From a virus, in the IMG/VR virus record IMGVR_UViG_3300031521_001337, positions 1 through 64,000 of that record: 64,000 bases of DNA; one strand, 5' to 3'. Position 1 is the stretch's first letter. The number at the start of each line of letters is the position of its first letter. Made by a program: the position numbers and the translations under genes. Below the pieces are notes generated by a model. It was not told the DNA's origin. It worked only from the letters and a program-made list of their open reading frames with translations, and searched no databases. Below are positions 22,081 to 31,112 of this stretch, in pieces.

Positions 22081-23529
22081 TTAATTTATATTTAATATTG
22101 TGCATCCATTAGTTAAGATCAGTGATGCTACTGATACTGCATTTTCTAAAGCTATCTTTGTTACTAGGAAAGGATCTACGATTCCCATTTCATACATGTC
22201 TCCAATTTGTCTAGTCTTATAGTCTTTACCTTCCCAGAAATTGAAAATATCTATACCATCTGCTTTATTCTCAGATAGTATTAAATTAGGCATTACCAAT
22301 ACTTTACTTAAATATTTTAAGTCTAAAAGTTTAGCAGCTCTAAGTAATGAGAAACCTCCACCAGGTAATATACCATCTGTCATAGCAGCTCTAACCGCAC
22401 AAATAGCATCTTCTAATCTATCTTTCTTTTCTTGTATTTCAACTTGAGAATATCCACCAACAAATATAGTAGCTATACCACCAATATAATTAGCTAATCT
22501 CTTTCTTTGAAACGTCATTTCAAACTCAGTTGTACTACAACTAAGTGTATTTTTTACTTCTAATATTTTAGCATCAATAACCGATTGGTTAGATTCACAT
22601 CCTATTAGATATGTAGTATCTTTTGATACTATAATTTTTTCACAAACTGAAGTAGAAGCAATACATTCGATATCATCAAGTAAAGTTTCTCTATAGATAC
22701 CATGTCCGGGTGAACTAATAAAACAAGACTTTAGATTTCCTGTATTATTATTATGTACTAGAGTTCTTAGTATTGTGGATTCCATTTTTGGAGCAATAAT
22801 AAGAAGTGCTTTCTTTTCTCTCATAGCTCTACTACATACTTCGTCAATATCTTTAATCTCAGTTAAAGGTATTCTAAAAACTGCAATTAATACATTTTCT
22901 AGTTCACATGTACTCTTAGTTGTATTAACAAAGTATGGTGAGTTATATCCTGATTCAATTTTAACTCCTTGTGAAAACACAACTGAATTATGTGTATCTT
23001 GTGAATCTTCTATAGTTACTACTCCATCTTTTGTAACTTTAAAATAAGTTTCAGCTACAAGTTTACCAAGTTCAATATCATTATTTGTAGATACTGTGGC
23101 AACTTTAATTAAGTCTTCTACACTTGTGATTGTTCTTTTATTCTTTTCCAAATATTCTATAACTTGTTTGAGTTCTTTATCTAACTCTCTACTTATAGCA
23201 ATTGGATTTTCAGTCTTATCTTTTAAAGTATTAACTAAAGTTTGAGCAAGAATAGTTGCAGTGGTTGTACCATCTCCAACATCAGTTGCTGTTTTAGTTG
23301 CAATACCTTTTATAAGTTCAATACCTGTACTAATAAATGGATCATCATCGTTTACATATTTTGCAACGGTTGCTCCATCCTTTGTTATATACACTCCTGA
23401 GAGTCCTTTGATTATAACATTTTTTCCATTAGGTCCGAATGTTGTTGACACAGCATCGCCTATTAAATTCACTCCTTCAATTAAGATGTCTTTTGCATCT
23501 CCATTAAATAAAACATTTTTCATTATCAT
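22081..23529 (-). CDS. GroEL-like chaperonin, 482 aa
   Basis: Group I chaperonin subunit. ATP-binding motifs: STTFGPNGKNVIIKGLSGVY, ITKDGATVAKYVNDDDP and the catalytic TDVGDGTTTATILAQTLV. The apical domain is divergent and shorter. C-terminal: TDGILPGGGFSLLRAA and the second equatorial region. It is about 60 residues shorter than bacterial GroEL, lacks the GGM tail and has a reduced apical domain, as in other phage-encoded chaperonins. With its own GroES next door the phage seems independent of host GroEL/ES. Confidence 0.88.
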   Translation of the reverse strand: MIMKNVLFNGDAKDILIEGVNLIGDAVSTTFGPNGKNVIIKGLSGVYITKDGATVAKYVNDDDPFISTGIELIKGIATKTATDVGDGTTTATILAQTLVNTLKDKTENPIAISRELDKELKQVIEYLEKNKRTITSVEDLIKVATVSTNNDIELGKLVAETYFKVTKDGVVTIEDSQDTHNSVVFSQGVKIESGYNSPYFVNTTKSTCELENVLIAVFRIPLTEIKDIDEVCSRAMREKKALLIIAPKMESTILRTLVHNNNTGNLKSCFISSPGHGIYRETLLDDIECIASTSVCEKIIVSKDTTYLIGCESNQSVIDAKILEVKNTLSCSTTEFEMTFQRKRLANYIGGIATIFVGGYSQVEIQEKKDRLEDAICAVRAAMTDGILPGGGFSLLRAAKLLDLKYLSKVLVMPNLILSENKADGIDIFNFWEGKDYKTRQIGDMYEMGIVDPFLVTKIALENAVSVASLILTNGCTILNIN

Positions 23530-23542
23530 TACATTTTCATTG

Positions 23543-23818
23543 TTATCATTTGCCTAAAGGGCAGTGTGCATCTGGTACTCGTGTCTTGGATCTAAGGATA
23601 CATCCGCATCCATTCTTAAATCCTGGTTTATCTGTTGTAGAAACTTCATTTGTTTCCGGATTTACATATAATTCAGAATTACATGTTTCTCCAAACAAAC
23701 TATCATTATATAACAATTTACATTGTTTACAATGAATCATTCGTTTGGTGTGTGTTTCTGCTTCTTTATTCATTAGTTCATTGAAGAACCCTTGTGCTAC
23801 TTTATTGATAATAGACAT
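23543..23818 (-). CDS. Zinc-ribbon-like small protein, 91 aa (terminal TGA read as Trp)
   Basis: Cys pairs at CKQCKLLYN, ETCNSELY, NGCGC and HCPLGK suggest a zinc-binding fold. The standard-code stop TGA is followed at once by TAA; reading TGA as Trp gives the ending CPLGKW, which I recall as the usual end of this small Bacteroidota phage family. It starts inside the last codons of the overlapping upstream membrane gene. Role unknown, near the chaperonin genes. Confidence 0.65.
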
Positions 23819-24249
23819 AATATAAATCCTATTGCACTACTAATACCCATAAATAATGGAGTTCTTGCAGCTTGTTTTTTATATTTAGTTTTTAAGACTT
23901 CTTGAGATTTTCCCCATTTGTCTGCTTTATTAAACTCTGTAACAGTATAACCTATAATAGAATCTTTTTCTATTACTATATTTTTAAAGTTATCTAATTT
24001 TTTATTTTTTTCAATAATTATAGAATCCTTTATTTTAGATTGTTGTATTTCGATGTTATATAACTCTCGAGTTTCTTCCAATCCAGTAACATATAATCTA
24101 ACGTTAGTCAAATCAGTTTTTGTGTAATTGTAAGTAATAATAGTATCAGGATTACTTTTTCATACTGTTCACTTTGGTGACGATTGAGTCCATCCAACGA
24201 GCGTGCTCATAAGCAGAAGCACTGTTAATACTTTTAATTTTCTTATCAT
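23797..24249 (-). CDS. Signal-peptide, coiled-coil, membrane protein, 150 aa (two TGA read as Trp; outer partner of an overlapping pair)
   Basis: N-terminal signal-like segment KLKVLTVLLLMSTLVGWTQS, Trp from TGA in SSPKWTVWKSN, a central coiled coil, and a C-terminal membrane helix LFMGISSAIGFILCLLSIK. It begins inside the end of the upstream gene in another frame, overlapping by 98 bases. The nested arrangement of a membrane-anchored coiled-coil gene followed by an overlapping exported-protein gene resembles Rz/Rz1 spanin pairs, although no lipobox is visible. It ends in TAG. Confidence 0.55.
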
Positions 24250-24523
24250 AGTACATTAATATTATTGGTTTTATATCTCCAAGAGAATCATTCTTTTTCT
24301 CTAGTACTCATATAGTGCTATCTGCTTTTCTGTTCAATAATTCATATGCTTTTATTTTCTTATTACAACTGTCAACCTTTAATTGTTCAATCTTATAATT
24401 ATTATCTAAGACTTTGTATTTGTCGTTCTGTATTGAGAATGCTATACACACCAATAGGAATACAAAAATTCCGACGGCTATTTTAAAATACAATTTTTTC
24501 TCTGGATTTTTTAAATTCTTCAT
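24152..24523 (-). CDS. Membrane-anchored coiled-coil protein, 123 aa (TGA read as Trp; inner partner of an overlapping pair)
   Basis: N-terminal membrane helix IAVGIFVFLLVCIAFSI preceded by a basic start MKNLKNPEKK, then a coiled coil (LDNNYKIEQLKVDSCNKKIK). Read-through of a TGA (RKADSTIWVLEKKNDSLG) extends it to YYDKKIKSINSASAYEHARW and VNSMKK, a C-terminal pattern seen in i-spanin-like proteins of Bacteroidota phages. The start at 24523 overlaps the end of the upstream nuclease gene. Confidence 0.6.
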
Positions 24524-25409
24524 TTTTAATTTGGGTTTTATAATATCCAAGCATTCTTTCCACATCTGCTTTTAAATAATCGCACTCATAGTTTTTTACA
24601 TTACCGTCGTGATCAATGTGAATAAGTAAGAGCATCTTTATATTAAAAAGAGGATTAGCTTTTTGAATCATCCAAGCATATAAACTTAATTGCATAGAAT
24701 AATGCATGAAGTTACAATCATCAAGGTTGTTTAAAGGATATTTCATTTTAGATGATCTCTTTAATTTACGGTCGAAATAAGATTTAGTATCCATCTTCTT
24801 TCCAGTCTTATAATCTAAAATGTAGACATCATATCCGTCTACTATTATTAAATCTGCTTGACCTGCAATTCTAAGTTCCCCATCATCGGATACTCTACTT
24901 AAAAGTAATTCTGGATAAACACCTTGTTCTCCAGGTTTTAGATTGTTAGTAATGTCTGTTTTAAACGAACCTCCCAAATTTAAATATTGTAACTCAGCAG
25001 TCTTTCCATCTAAGTGTCCATCTTCCATTTGCTTATGGATTGCTGTACCTCTTATACAAGACTCATCTCGTTTTCTATCCCATTCTTTTAGAATTTCGGC
25101 TTTTCTTTCTTCAAACGTTTCCTTAGTTATACCAAAGGATTCGTAGTGTTCATCTTTAAAATTTTTTCTATCTAAAAGAGTTGGTTTAATTGTTTTAAAT
25201 TCATCTTCTGTTATGAGTGATTCTAATGTTTTATAAGCACTCCAGAAGATTGGATCGAATGTTCCAAATTTATGGATTAGTGTAGTTGCTGATATACACG
25301 CTTGATTGGTTTTCTTTGTCCAATATTTGTGGAGCTCGTCATTATACATTACGCAGCTATCTTCCTTATCTACTTTCAATTCATTAAATTTTACATTCGC
25401 ATTATCCAT
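24483..25409 (-). CDS. PD-(D/E)XK exonuclease, RecB/Cas4-like, 308 aa
   Basis: Nuclease fold with the catalytic core RIAGQADLIIVDGYDVYILD followed by YKTGKKM (D, D-x-K pattern) and the downstream QLSLYAWMIQKANPLF helix typical of RecB-like nucleases. Conserved upstream RGTAIHKQMEDGHL supplies the His of motif I. Probably resects DNA ends during recombination or replication. All Trp codons are TGG. It is followed by the spanin-like pair and preceded by a coiled-coil membrane gene. Confidence 0.82.
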   Translation of the reverse strand: MDNANVKFNELKVDKEDSCVMYNDELHKYWTKKTNQACISATTLIHKFGTFDPIFWSAYKTLESLITEDEFKTIKPTLLDRKNFKDEHYESFGITKETFEERKAEILKEWDRKRDESCIRGTAIHKQMEDGHLDGKTAELQYLNLGGSFKTDITNNLKPGEQGVYPELLLSRVSDDGELRIAGQADLIIVDGYDVYILDYKTGKKMDTKSYFDRKLKRSSKMKYPLNNLDDCNFMHYSMQLSLYAWMIQKANPLFNIKMLLLIHIDHDGNVKNYECDYLKADVERMLGYYKTQIKNEEFKKSREKIVF

Positions 25410-25413
25410 ATTC

Positions 25414-25872
25414 TTATTCCTGTTTTGTACCGCTTTGATTAAATTTTTTCATAGCGGAGTTTCTTTTTCTCTCTAATCTTTTTGCTAGGATCTTATTATA
25501 TTCTATTTTAGTAGGACATAAATCACCTAAACATTTATCTCTATCTTGATTCTTTACAATTTCTTCAAGTTCACAAATACGTTTTTCAGTTTGAGTTTTA
25601 TAAACTTCATATTGGCTTACAATAGTCATTCACTTTTTTTCCATTTCGGCGTAACGTTCAGTCCATCTCTTATCATTTTTTTCGTATTGATCTGATAAGT
25701 TTTGATTAATTTCTTTAAGTAATTTAACCTCATCGAACTTAGTCTCGATTTCTATTTTCTCTGTTTCTTTTTCAAGCTTTTCTGTTTCAGCTTGATTTTT
25801 ACCCTTTCCTAAAAGGAAAGTAAATGCTGATACTGCAATTGTTACTGCACCGCCTACTAGTAATTCTGTCAT
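25414..25872 (-). CDS. Membrane-anchored coiled-coil protein, 152 aa (one TGA read as Trp)
   Basis: N-terminal membrane helix GGAVTIAVSAFTFLLGKG, then a long coiled coil rich in Glu/Lys (ETEKLEKETEKIEIETKFDE). Under the standard code it would be two adjacent genes of 80 and 71 residues in the same frame, separated only by TGA; read as Trp (EMEKKWMTIVSQ) they fuse. The second half has Cys pairs (DKCLGDLCPTK). Probable phage membrane or lysis-regulation protein. First gene after the promoter-like region at about 25960. Confidence 0.62.
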
Positions 25873-25957
25873 TTTTAATCTTTATTTATGTAATAAATTG
25901 TTTGTCTTTAACTTTAATTTTTCATTTATACATATTCATATCTCCATTATATTTGTA

Positions 25958-25990
25958 CAAAGGTATTAATAATTTTTGTCATAAAAATAA
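25958..25990 (-). promoter_or_regulatory. Putative promoter of the late/middle minus-strand unit
   Basis: A TACCTTTG box (25965-25958, minus) matches the Bacteroidota -7 element TAnnTTTG. No perfect TTTG is found 19 bases upstream, so the -33 element is weak. It sits in the gap between the PhoH terminator and the 152-residue gene. Confidence 0.4.
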
Positions 25991-26057
25991 TAACCATGTA
26001 TAAATTTAAAATAAAATTGTAAGATATATCTCACAAATCACATTTTAGTATATACAG

Positions 26058-26085
26058 AAAAAAGGGAGCATTTACATGCTCCCTT
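26058..26085 (-). terminator. Terminator after phoH
   Basis: Minus strand AAGGGAGCAT, GTAA loop, ATGCTCCCTT followed by T's. A perfect 10-bp stem with a tetraloop, just after the PhoH stop. Confidence 0.88.
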
Positions 26086-26090
26086 ATAAC

Positions 26091-26801
26091 TTAGATTCCG
26101 TTCTCTCTTAGTTTAGATAAAATTATAGGAATGATTGGATTTCTCACACAATCCTCATCTTTAAATTCTATTGATCCAATAATATCTGAATCAGTAAATA
26201 TCTCAATAACTTTCGCTAAACACGATTCGCTTTTCTTACGTCTATCTATTTGTTCACTATCTCCAAGAAGAATGTATTTTGAGTTTTCTCCAATTCTAGT
26301 CATCATTGTTTTAAAAGTATGATTATCTATGTTTTGTGCTTCATCGATTATTACAATAGCATTATCAATTGATAAACCTCTAATAAAAGCTAGTGGTAAT
26401 ACTTCAATTATTTTTTTATCAAGTAAGTTCTGTGCAGATTTATCTCCGCAGATCTTATCAATATTTCACATATAAGACATTATAAATGGTTCCATTTTCT
26501 GTTCCATTCCACCTTTAAGGAATCCTATTTCTTCTCCGGGAATAGTAGTTACTGACTTTACAAGAATAACCTTTTTATAGATTGAACCTAATAATGATAA
26601 AGCTGTTGCTAATGTTACATATGTCTTACCTGTTCCAGCAGGACCTGTAGCAATGATAATCTCTCTATCATTTATAAGGTTAATAAACTCTTGTTGTTTC
26701 TCATTCTTTGGTTTGAAATCATTTACTAAGTTAGATTGTTTTTCGGGTAATCTGTTTTTCTCGCGTTTCTCAGTACGCTTTTCTCGTGTGCCTTTTCCCA
26801 T
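26091..26801 (-). CDS. phoH: PhoH-like ATPase, 236 aa (one TGA read as Trp)
   Basis: PhoH/RhlB-type NTPase. Walker A IIIATGPAGTGKTYVTLATA, then VILVKSVTTIPGEEIGFLKG, Walker B AIVIIDEAQNID, sensor TRIGENSKYILLGDSEQID. The standard code stops at TGA after IMSYM; read as Trp the protein continues to the Walker B half, which is essential. The ATG at 26801 (MGKGTREKRT) avoids a long overlap with the preceding gene. PhoH is common in phages; its suggested roles are in RNA metabolism and phosphate stress. It ends in TAA before a strong terminator. Confidence 0.88.
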
Positions 26802-26817
26802 AAATTGTTTGTTAAGT

Positions 26818-29082
26818 TTATAATCTAGTGATCTCACATGAACCTCCGCTACAAGCTTGGGCCGCTGTGTCACTAATGTCTTTATATGTTGGCTTGTTTA
26901 GAATCTCTCCAAAGTCAACTGGTTTAAATTGTCTATTAATTACTTCCCATTTATGAAATAGATGTACATCTTTTAAACAATATACAGTCTTTTGTAAATC
27001 TCCTCCAAAGAAGTTGTTAGCAAATTTCTTTGCTCTAGCCAACCAATATTTCTTAAGCATTACTTGTTCTCTTGTTCCAGTAATAGGAACTGATTTATCT
27101 TTAATCATATCACAAGCAATCCAAAGATTGTCGTTAAAATAATGTAGTCCATCAACAATTAATCCAGATGCGAATAATGCACCTTTTCCATAGTCACTCA
27201 TTAGTTGATCTAATGAAGATACAGATGTGAATGGAGCTTGTGTAAAATCTTTATCTCCGTAATCAGATATAAAGGATACTGCTGTAAAGTCATGTTTGTT
27301 ATTCCAAATATAATCTATAACAGCTTTTTGATCATCAACAATAACAGTATTAGATGTATTATGATTCACATCAGGATATGCACATAGATCGCGATTAGTT
27401 CCCTCATTTACCCAATTTAATTGTACTAGTTTTATTAGTTCAAGATGTTTAACACCTTTTACGTCTTTCTTATATAATCCCTCAATAGGATTCTCAATAG
27501 GAACAAATACAACATAATCAGATCCAGTACTTGACCAAACACTTTCTTCTAAAAGATAAGACATATGTTTGTTCAACCATTTGGCTGTATCGTTTTCTTT
27601 GTTTAGTTGCATGATTCTAAAATACTTTTGAGAATGTTCAGGATGAATACCTGACGCAGTTCCCAATACTACAGATGCATTACCCGATGGTTTAACACAT
27701 GTCGTTCTAGCAGCTTGATTAATTCCAATCTTTTCAGCTATTGTCTTGTTTGTTTCTTTAACTAAAGATGCACCATGTTTTAAAATGTCGGTGTTAAACA
27801 ACATTGGGTTATTCATCCATCCTGTAACAGATACTCCTAATAGAGCTTCTTGTCTTACAATCTTTTCAGTGGTTTCTCCAAGATAAGGAAATGATGTATA
27901 ACCTGCTTGTAGTGTTCCAATGATTGCACCAGCAATACACGCAGAATAAAAATTCTCAACTATATCACATTGTTCTGCATTAATCTCACAAAGATTACAG
28001 AATGCTACACCTAGTTTGTCTTCATTATCTCTAATAAATTCTTCTATCTTATCATAAGATACATCATTTATTTTTGTACTAATTTTTGAATGAAGAATTG
28101 GGTGTTTAAGAATTTCGAAACAAGGATTGAACATATCAAACCATGAGTTAGCAAATGCAAAACCAATGTCAGAATATCCATCATTCATTTTAACAAGCTT
28201 TTCAAATTCTTCTTTTCCGGTTAAACTTCTAAGAAGTAACACCGAATTATTTGTTCTTCCACGTTGTGGGTTATTAGTTCTCCAGTTACCAACTTTAGCA
28301 TTAATCATTTCATCATCATTTGGATCAACAATCATGTTAAGAGCAGAACGTCTAACTCCACCTGATAATACTGCGTCTGAGATGTGACATAGAATATCAC
28401 ATACAGCGATTGGTCTTAGTTTAGTGCCTTCTGATGTAATCCATTTATTTAAGAACTCTTCGATCTTTTCAAATGATTGTTTTAAACCATCAGGTCCTGG
28501 AGCTTTGAATCCTCCACTAATGAATGCACCTTTTTCTCTTACTTCTGAATAGTCAAATTTAATTTCGTATCCTGCATACTCTGGAAAAGGTTGTTTATCA
28601 ATGAAGAATGATGACATCAATACACCAAATGCATCAGACCATCCTTCAATTGAATCGGGAACAATAAATGTTTTAGTCCCTTTAGTTCTTTTATTTACTT
28701 GTGAAATGTTATTCACAAAAGGAATAAGTAATCCTAATCCTACACCACAACCACTTAATGCTAAGTAAAATACTTCTTGGAATATTTTATTTCTAGCAGC
28801 ATACATAGATGAACAATTATAAAGTCTTGCATTGTTACGTTCGATCTGCTCATTTCTATACTGTAGATTTCGTTGTGAAGCTAGTACCGTTTTAGATTGC
28901 ATATATTTCAATGCGTATTCTAATTCTTTACTTAGGTCTACATCTGCATAATGATCTTTATGACCATTGATTATAGACTCACATGCTTCATTCCATGTTT
29001 CGTATCGACCTTCTTCTGGTCTCCACTTTAAGTAGTCAGAGTGAAGTTTTAAGTCACTCAAAAATTTCTTTCCTGCGTTCAT
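26818..29082 (-). CDS. nrdJ: Class II (adenosylcobalamin-dependent) ribonucleotide reductase, monomeric, 754 aa
   Basis: Reduces ribonucleotides for phage DNA synthesis. N-terminal ASQRNLQYRNEQIERNNARL and NCSSMY carry the first redox Cys; the central barrel contains CGVGLGLLIPFV, NPCFEILKHP (active-site Asn-Cys-Glu) and FCNLCEINAEQC. The C-terminal redox arm ends AQACSGGSCEITRL, as in the Lactobacillus leichmannii enzyme, and the length is close to that enzyme's 739. No beta subunit gene is nearby, consistent with class II. It needs vitamin B12 from the host. All Trp are TGG. It lies directly upstream of phoH. Confidence 0.85.
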   Translation of the reverse strand: MNAGKKFLSDLKLHSDYLKWRPEEGRYETWNEACESIINGHKDHYADVDLSKELEYALKYMQSKTVLASQRNLQYRNEQIERNNARLYNCSSMYAARNKIFQEVFYLALSGCGVGLGLLIPFVNNISQVNKRTKGTKTFIVPDSIEGWSDAFGVLMSSFFIDKQPFPEYAGYEIKFDYSEVREKGAFISGGFKAPGPDGLKQSFEKIEEFLNKWITSEGTKLRPIAVCDILCHISDAVLSGGVRRSALNMIVDPNDDEMINAKVGNWRTNNPQRGRTNNSVLLLRSLTGKEEFEKLVKMNDGYSDIGFAFANSWFDMFNPCFEILKHPILHSKISTKINDVSYDKIEEFIRDNEDKLGVAFCNLCEINAEQCDIVENFYSACIAGAIIGTLQAGYTSFPYLGETTEKIVRQEALLGVSVTGWMNNPMLFNTDILKHGASLVKETNKTIAEKIGINQAARTTCVKPSGNASVVLGTASGIHPEHSQKYFRIMQLNKENDTAKWLNKHMSYLLEESVWSSTGSDYVVFVPIENPIEGLYKKDVKGVKHLELIKLVQLNWVNEGTNRDLCAYPDVNHNTSNTVIVDDQKAVIDYIWNNKHDFTAVSFISDYGDKDFTQAPFTSVSSLDQLMSDYGKGALFASGLIVDGLHYFNDNLWIACDMIKDKSVPITGTREQVMLKKYWLARAKKFANNFFGGDLQKTVYCLKDVHLFHKWEVINRQFKPVDFGEILNKPTYKDISDTAAQACSGGSCEITRL

Positions 29083-29143
29083 TCTTTGTTTAATTTTAAT
29101 TAAGAGTTTCTGTTTGTTTCCTCTAATTGTTTATTTAATTATT

Positions 29144-29174
29144 AAAAAAGCCCACTACTTTTGATAATGGGCTT
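29144..29174 (-). terminator. Terminator between the HTH gene and the reductase gene
   Basis: Minus strand AGCCCATTA, loop, TAGTGGGCT followed by a T-run. It separates the endonuclease/HTH unit from nrdJ. Confidence 0.75.
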
Positions 29175-29250
29175 GGTGCTTGGTTGATATGAGATTATCA
29201 TTTAATGGATATAGAATCCCTGTTGTCATATACCTTACACTATTTCTTAG

Positions 29251-29439
29251 TTACCATTTAGGTTCTAGTTTATTATAATTTTTTACTATATCTCCAACTA
29301 AATCCGGAGTGTATTGTAAAAGTGTTTCTCTTATAAATTTTTTAGAAGGATTACCTAATTTTATTTGAATATTTCTATAACTTAATCCTTCTTTTCTTAA
29401 TTCTATTATTTTTTGTTCTAGTTCGGTCATTATACACAT
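29251..29439 (-). CDS. Small HTH protein, 62 aa
   Basis: Residues 10-40, EGLSYRNIQIKLGNPSKKFI, look like a Helix-turn-helix resolvase/HTH-like segment. It overlaps the end of the HNH endonuclease gene by 10 bases and may act with it or be a separated DNA-binding module. The role is inferred. Confidence 0.5.
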   Translation of the reverse strand: MCIMTELEQKIIELRKEGLSYRNIQIKLGNPSKKFIRETLLQYTPDLVGDIVKNYNKLEPKW

Positions 29440-29996
29440 TCCTCCACCTTTAAAGTTTGTCTGTATTTTGCTCTAGCACTATTTTTATTTTTAGATTTAA
29501 ATGTATCAAGTTGACTATCGCAATTAGGACATATACACCTTAAATTGCTACGTTCATTATTATCAGCATTACCATCAATGTGATCTAAAACAAATACCAA
29601 TTCTTTATCATTCCAAGTATTCGGATTTCCACAAATTGTACATTTATAATCTTGTTCTTTTAAAAAATGTTTTTTATAATTTGACATATTAGATTGTCCA
29701 TAAAGTATGGAATTATCTAATTTATATTTTTCATAATTTAAAATTATTTTATGTTCATTTGAACATTGTTGACTACAATATTTATTTGTAGTTCCAGATG
29801 GTTTAAATTCATTATTACAATTTAAACATATCTTATTTTCCAATATTTTTTTTCGGCTAGGAATATTTATCCCTAGTTTAATTGCCCAGGTTCTAATAGT
29901 AACATCAGATACACCAAATGTTCTTGCTATTTCAGCATATGATAACTTATCTATTAATATTAGTTTTTCTAATTCTTCTTTACTTGTTCTATTCAT
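29430..29996 (-). CDS. HNH homing endonuclease with N-terminal HTH and zinc knuckle, 188 aa
   Basis: N-terminal helix-turn-helix (KLSYAEIARTFGVSDVTIRT), a Cys4-like element ICLNCNNEF / NKYCSQQCSN, then the HNH core DYKCTICGNPNTW, FVLDHIDGNADNNERSNLR and CICPNCDSQLDTF. A classic phage free-standing HNH endonuclease. The start at 29996 (MNRTSKEE) avoids overlap with the tRNA gene that ends at 30015. Being inserted next to the UCA tRNA, it may target that locus. Confidence 0.83.
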   Translation of the reverse strand: MNRTSKEELEKLILIDKLSYAEIARTFGVSDVTIRTWAIKLGINIPSRKKILENKICLNCNNEFKPSGTTNKYCSQQCSNEHKIILNYEKYKLDNSILYGQSNMSNYKKHFLKEQDYKCTICGNPNTWNDKELVFVLDHIDGNADNNERSNLRCICPNCDSQLDTFKSKNKNSARAKYRQTLKVEECV

Positions 29997-30014
29997 ATTT
30001 ATTCTATCATTTTG

Positions 30015-30087
30015 CACCCTTGGTAAGACTCGAACTCACACTTACAAATTTTGAAGATTTGTGTGCTAACCATTACACTACAAAGGT
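30015..30087 (-). tRNA. tRNA with anticodon UCA (tRNA-Trp / UGA suppressor)
   Basis: A complete 73-nt cloverleaf on the minus strand. Acceptor ACCTTTG/CAAGGGT 7 bp; D stem GTGT/GCAC; anticodon stem CAAAT/ATTTG around loop CTTCAAA, giving anticodon TCA (plus-strand 30052-30054); T stem GTGAG/CTTAC with loop TTCGAGT. The short variable loop rules out tRNA-Ser. The discriminator G73 and the A1-U72 pair match bacterial tryptophan identity, so it is probably charged by TrpRS. It reads UGA (and by wobble UGG) as Trp, exactly what the TGA-containing genes need. CCA is not encoded. Confidence 0.93.
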
Positions 30088-30116
30088 ATGATGAGGTTTT
30101 AAAGAACCTCTAACTT

Positions 30117-30545
30117 TTATATTAGTTTTGTAATATCTATTACTTTACTTAGTGTTGAATCAACAACAAAGATATTGTTACCTGTAATAGAATAACTTCC
30201 ATTTTCTTCTTGACCCCATAACCTTAACCAATCTTTTAACCATACTCTATGAGGAGTAAACATTATATAAGTATTTCCAGTTGCATTTTCTGATTCTGCA
30301 TTTACATCGGTAATCATATCAGTAACCATAGTAACGATTGGTCAGCGATTTTTCCTATCAACTTCCATTAATATTAATTCTAAATCTACTGTTGCAATTG
30401 GTGAACTATAATATTCGCCTGCACTTTTATTAGGATCGTTAAAAACTTCGACGAGTTCATCATCAAATCTAACAGTCCATTCACCTTTAACCCAAGTATT
30501 TTCTTCTGTGGGTTTGTAATTAAATTTCTTTAGTATTTCTTCCAT
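30117..30545 (-). CDS. Hypothetical early protein, 142 aa (one TGA read as Trp)
   Basis: Two apparent small genes fuse in frame through one TGA (VDRKNRWPIVTMVTD). N-terminal half KPTEENTWVKGEWTVRFDDE, C-terminal half HRVWLKDWLRLWGQEENGSY, Trp-rich, a mix of TGG and TGA. No domain recognised. First gene after a weak promoter-like TATCTTTG at 30577-30570 and upstream of the tRNA. Confidence 0.6.
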
Positions 30546-30569
30546 ATATCATTCTCATTTTCTATACTA

Positions 30570-30577
30570 CAAAGATA
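30570..30577 (-). promoter_or_regulatory. Putative -7 promoter box
   Basis: TATCTTTG on the minus strand, 25 bases before the ATG of the 142-residue gene, matches TAnnTTTG. The -33 element is not clear. Confidence 0.4.
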
Positions 30578-30650
30578 CTGCTAAAAATTCAATAAAAATC
30601 TATAATATAAATATTATTGAAAATTAGCAGTATATGTAATTTTATGTTTA

Positions 30651-31112
30651 TTATTTTACTATCTCGAAGTCCATTAAGATTTCTAGATCTTTTAACTCAT
30701 CTGGAATATTATCAATATTGATTTCAAATAAATTAAAATCAAATTCAGCATCTTCTTTTAAAAGTTTTTCATACTCTTCTCGTTTAAGTCTATAAAGATC
30801 TAGAGAAGTTTCATGAGTTTTAACTAGATCTTTAATTTTCTTATTAACTAGTTCAAAGTTCTCGTCACCTGGTTTAACTACGTGTATACCTTTTTCATCT
30901 GGAGTTCCGTGTTCCATAATGATAATATTTTTAGCTTCATTGAAATCTTTAATAATTTCTTCAATATCTTTCTCAATTGTTTTAAGTGATTCGATTTCAC
31001 TATCAATACTTTTTAAATTCTTAAGAACTGCATATCTGAATTTTGCTCCTCCAATTTTAGAAGCTTCTTTAAGTACTGCGTATAATGTAATTAGTTTAAG
31101 TTTAGTTTGCAT
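30651..31112 (-). CDS. Hypothetical helical protein, 153 aa
   Basis: Long amphipathic helices (DSEIESLKTIEKDIEEIIKD, KDLVKTHETSLDLYRLKREE) and an acidic C-terminus ending DLEILMDFEIVK. No known domain. Its start overlaps the end of the next upstream gene by 11 bases, as in a translationally coupled early operon. Confidence 0.6.
   Translation of the reverse strand: MQTKLKLITLYAVLKEASKIGGAKFRYAVLKNLKSIDSEIESLKTIEKDIEEIIKDFNEAKNIIIMEHGTPDEKGIHVVKPGDENFELVNKKIKDLVKTHETSLDLYRLKREEYEKLLKEDAEFDFNLFEINIDNIPDELKDLEILMDFEIVK

Noticed and set aside
30015-30087. tRNA as tRNA-Ser reading UCA
   Set aside because: The anticodon itself is UCA (5' to 3'), which reads UGA; there is no long variable arm; the identity elements fit Trp.
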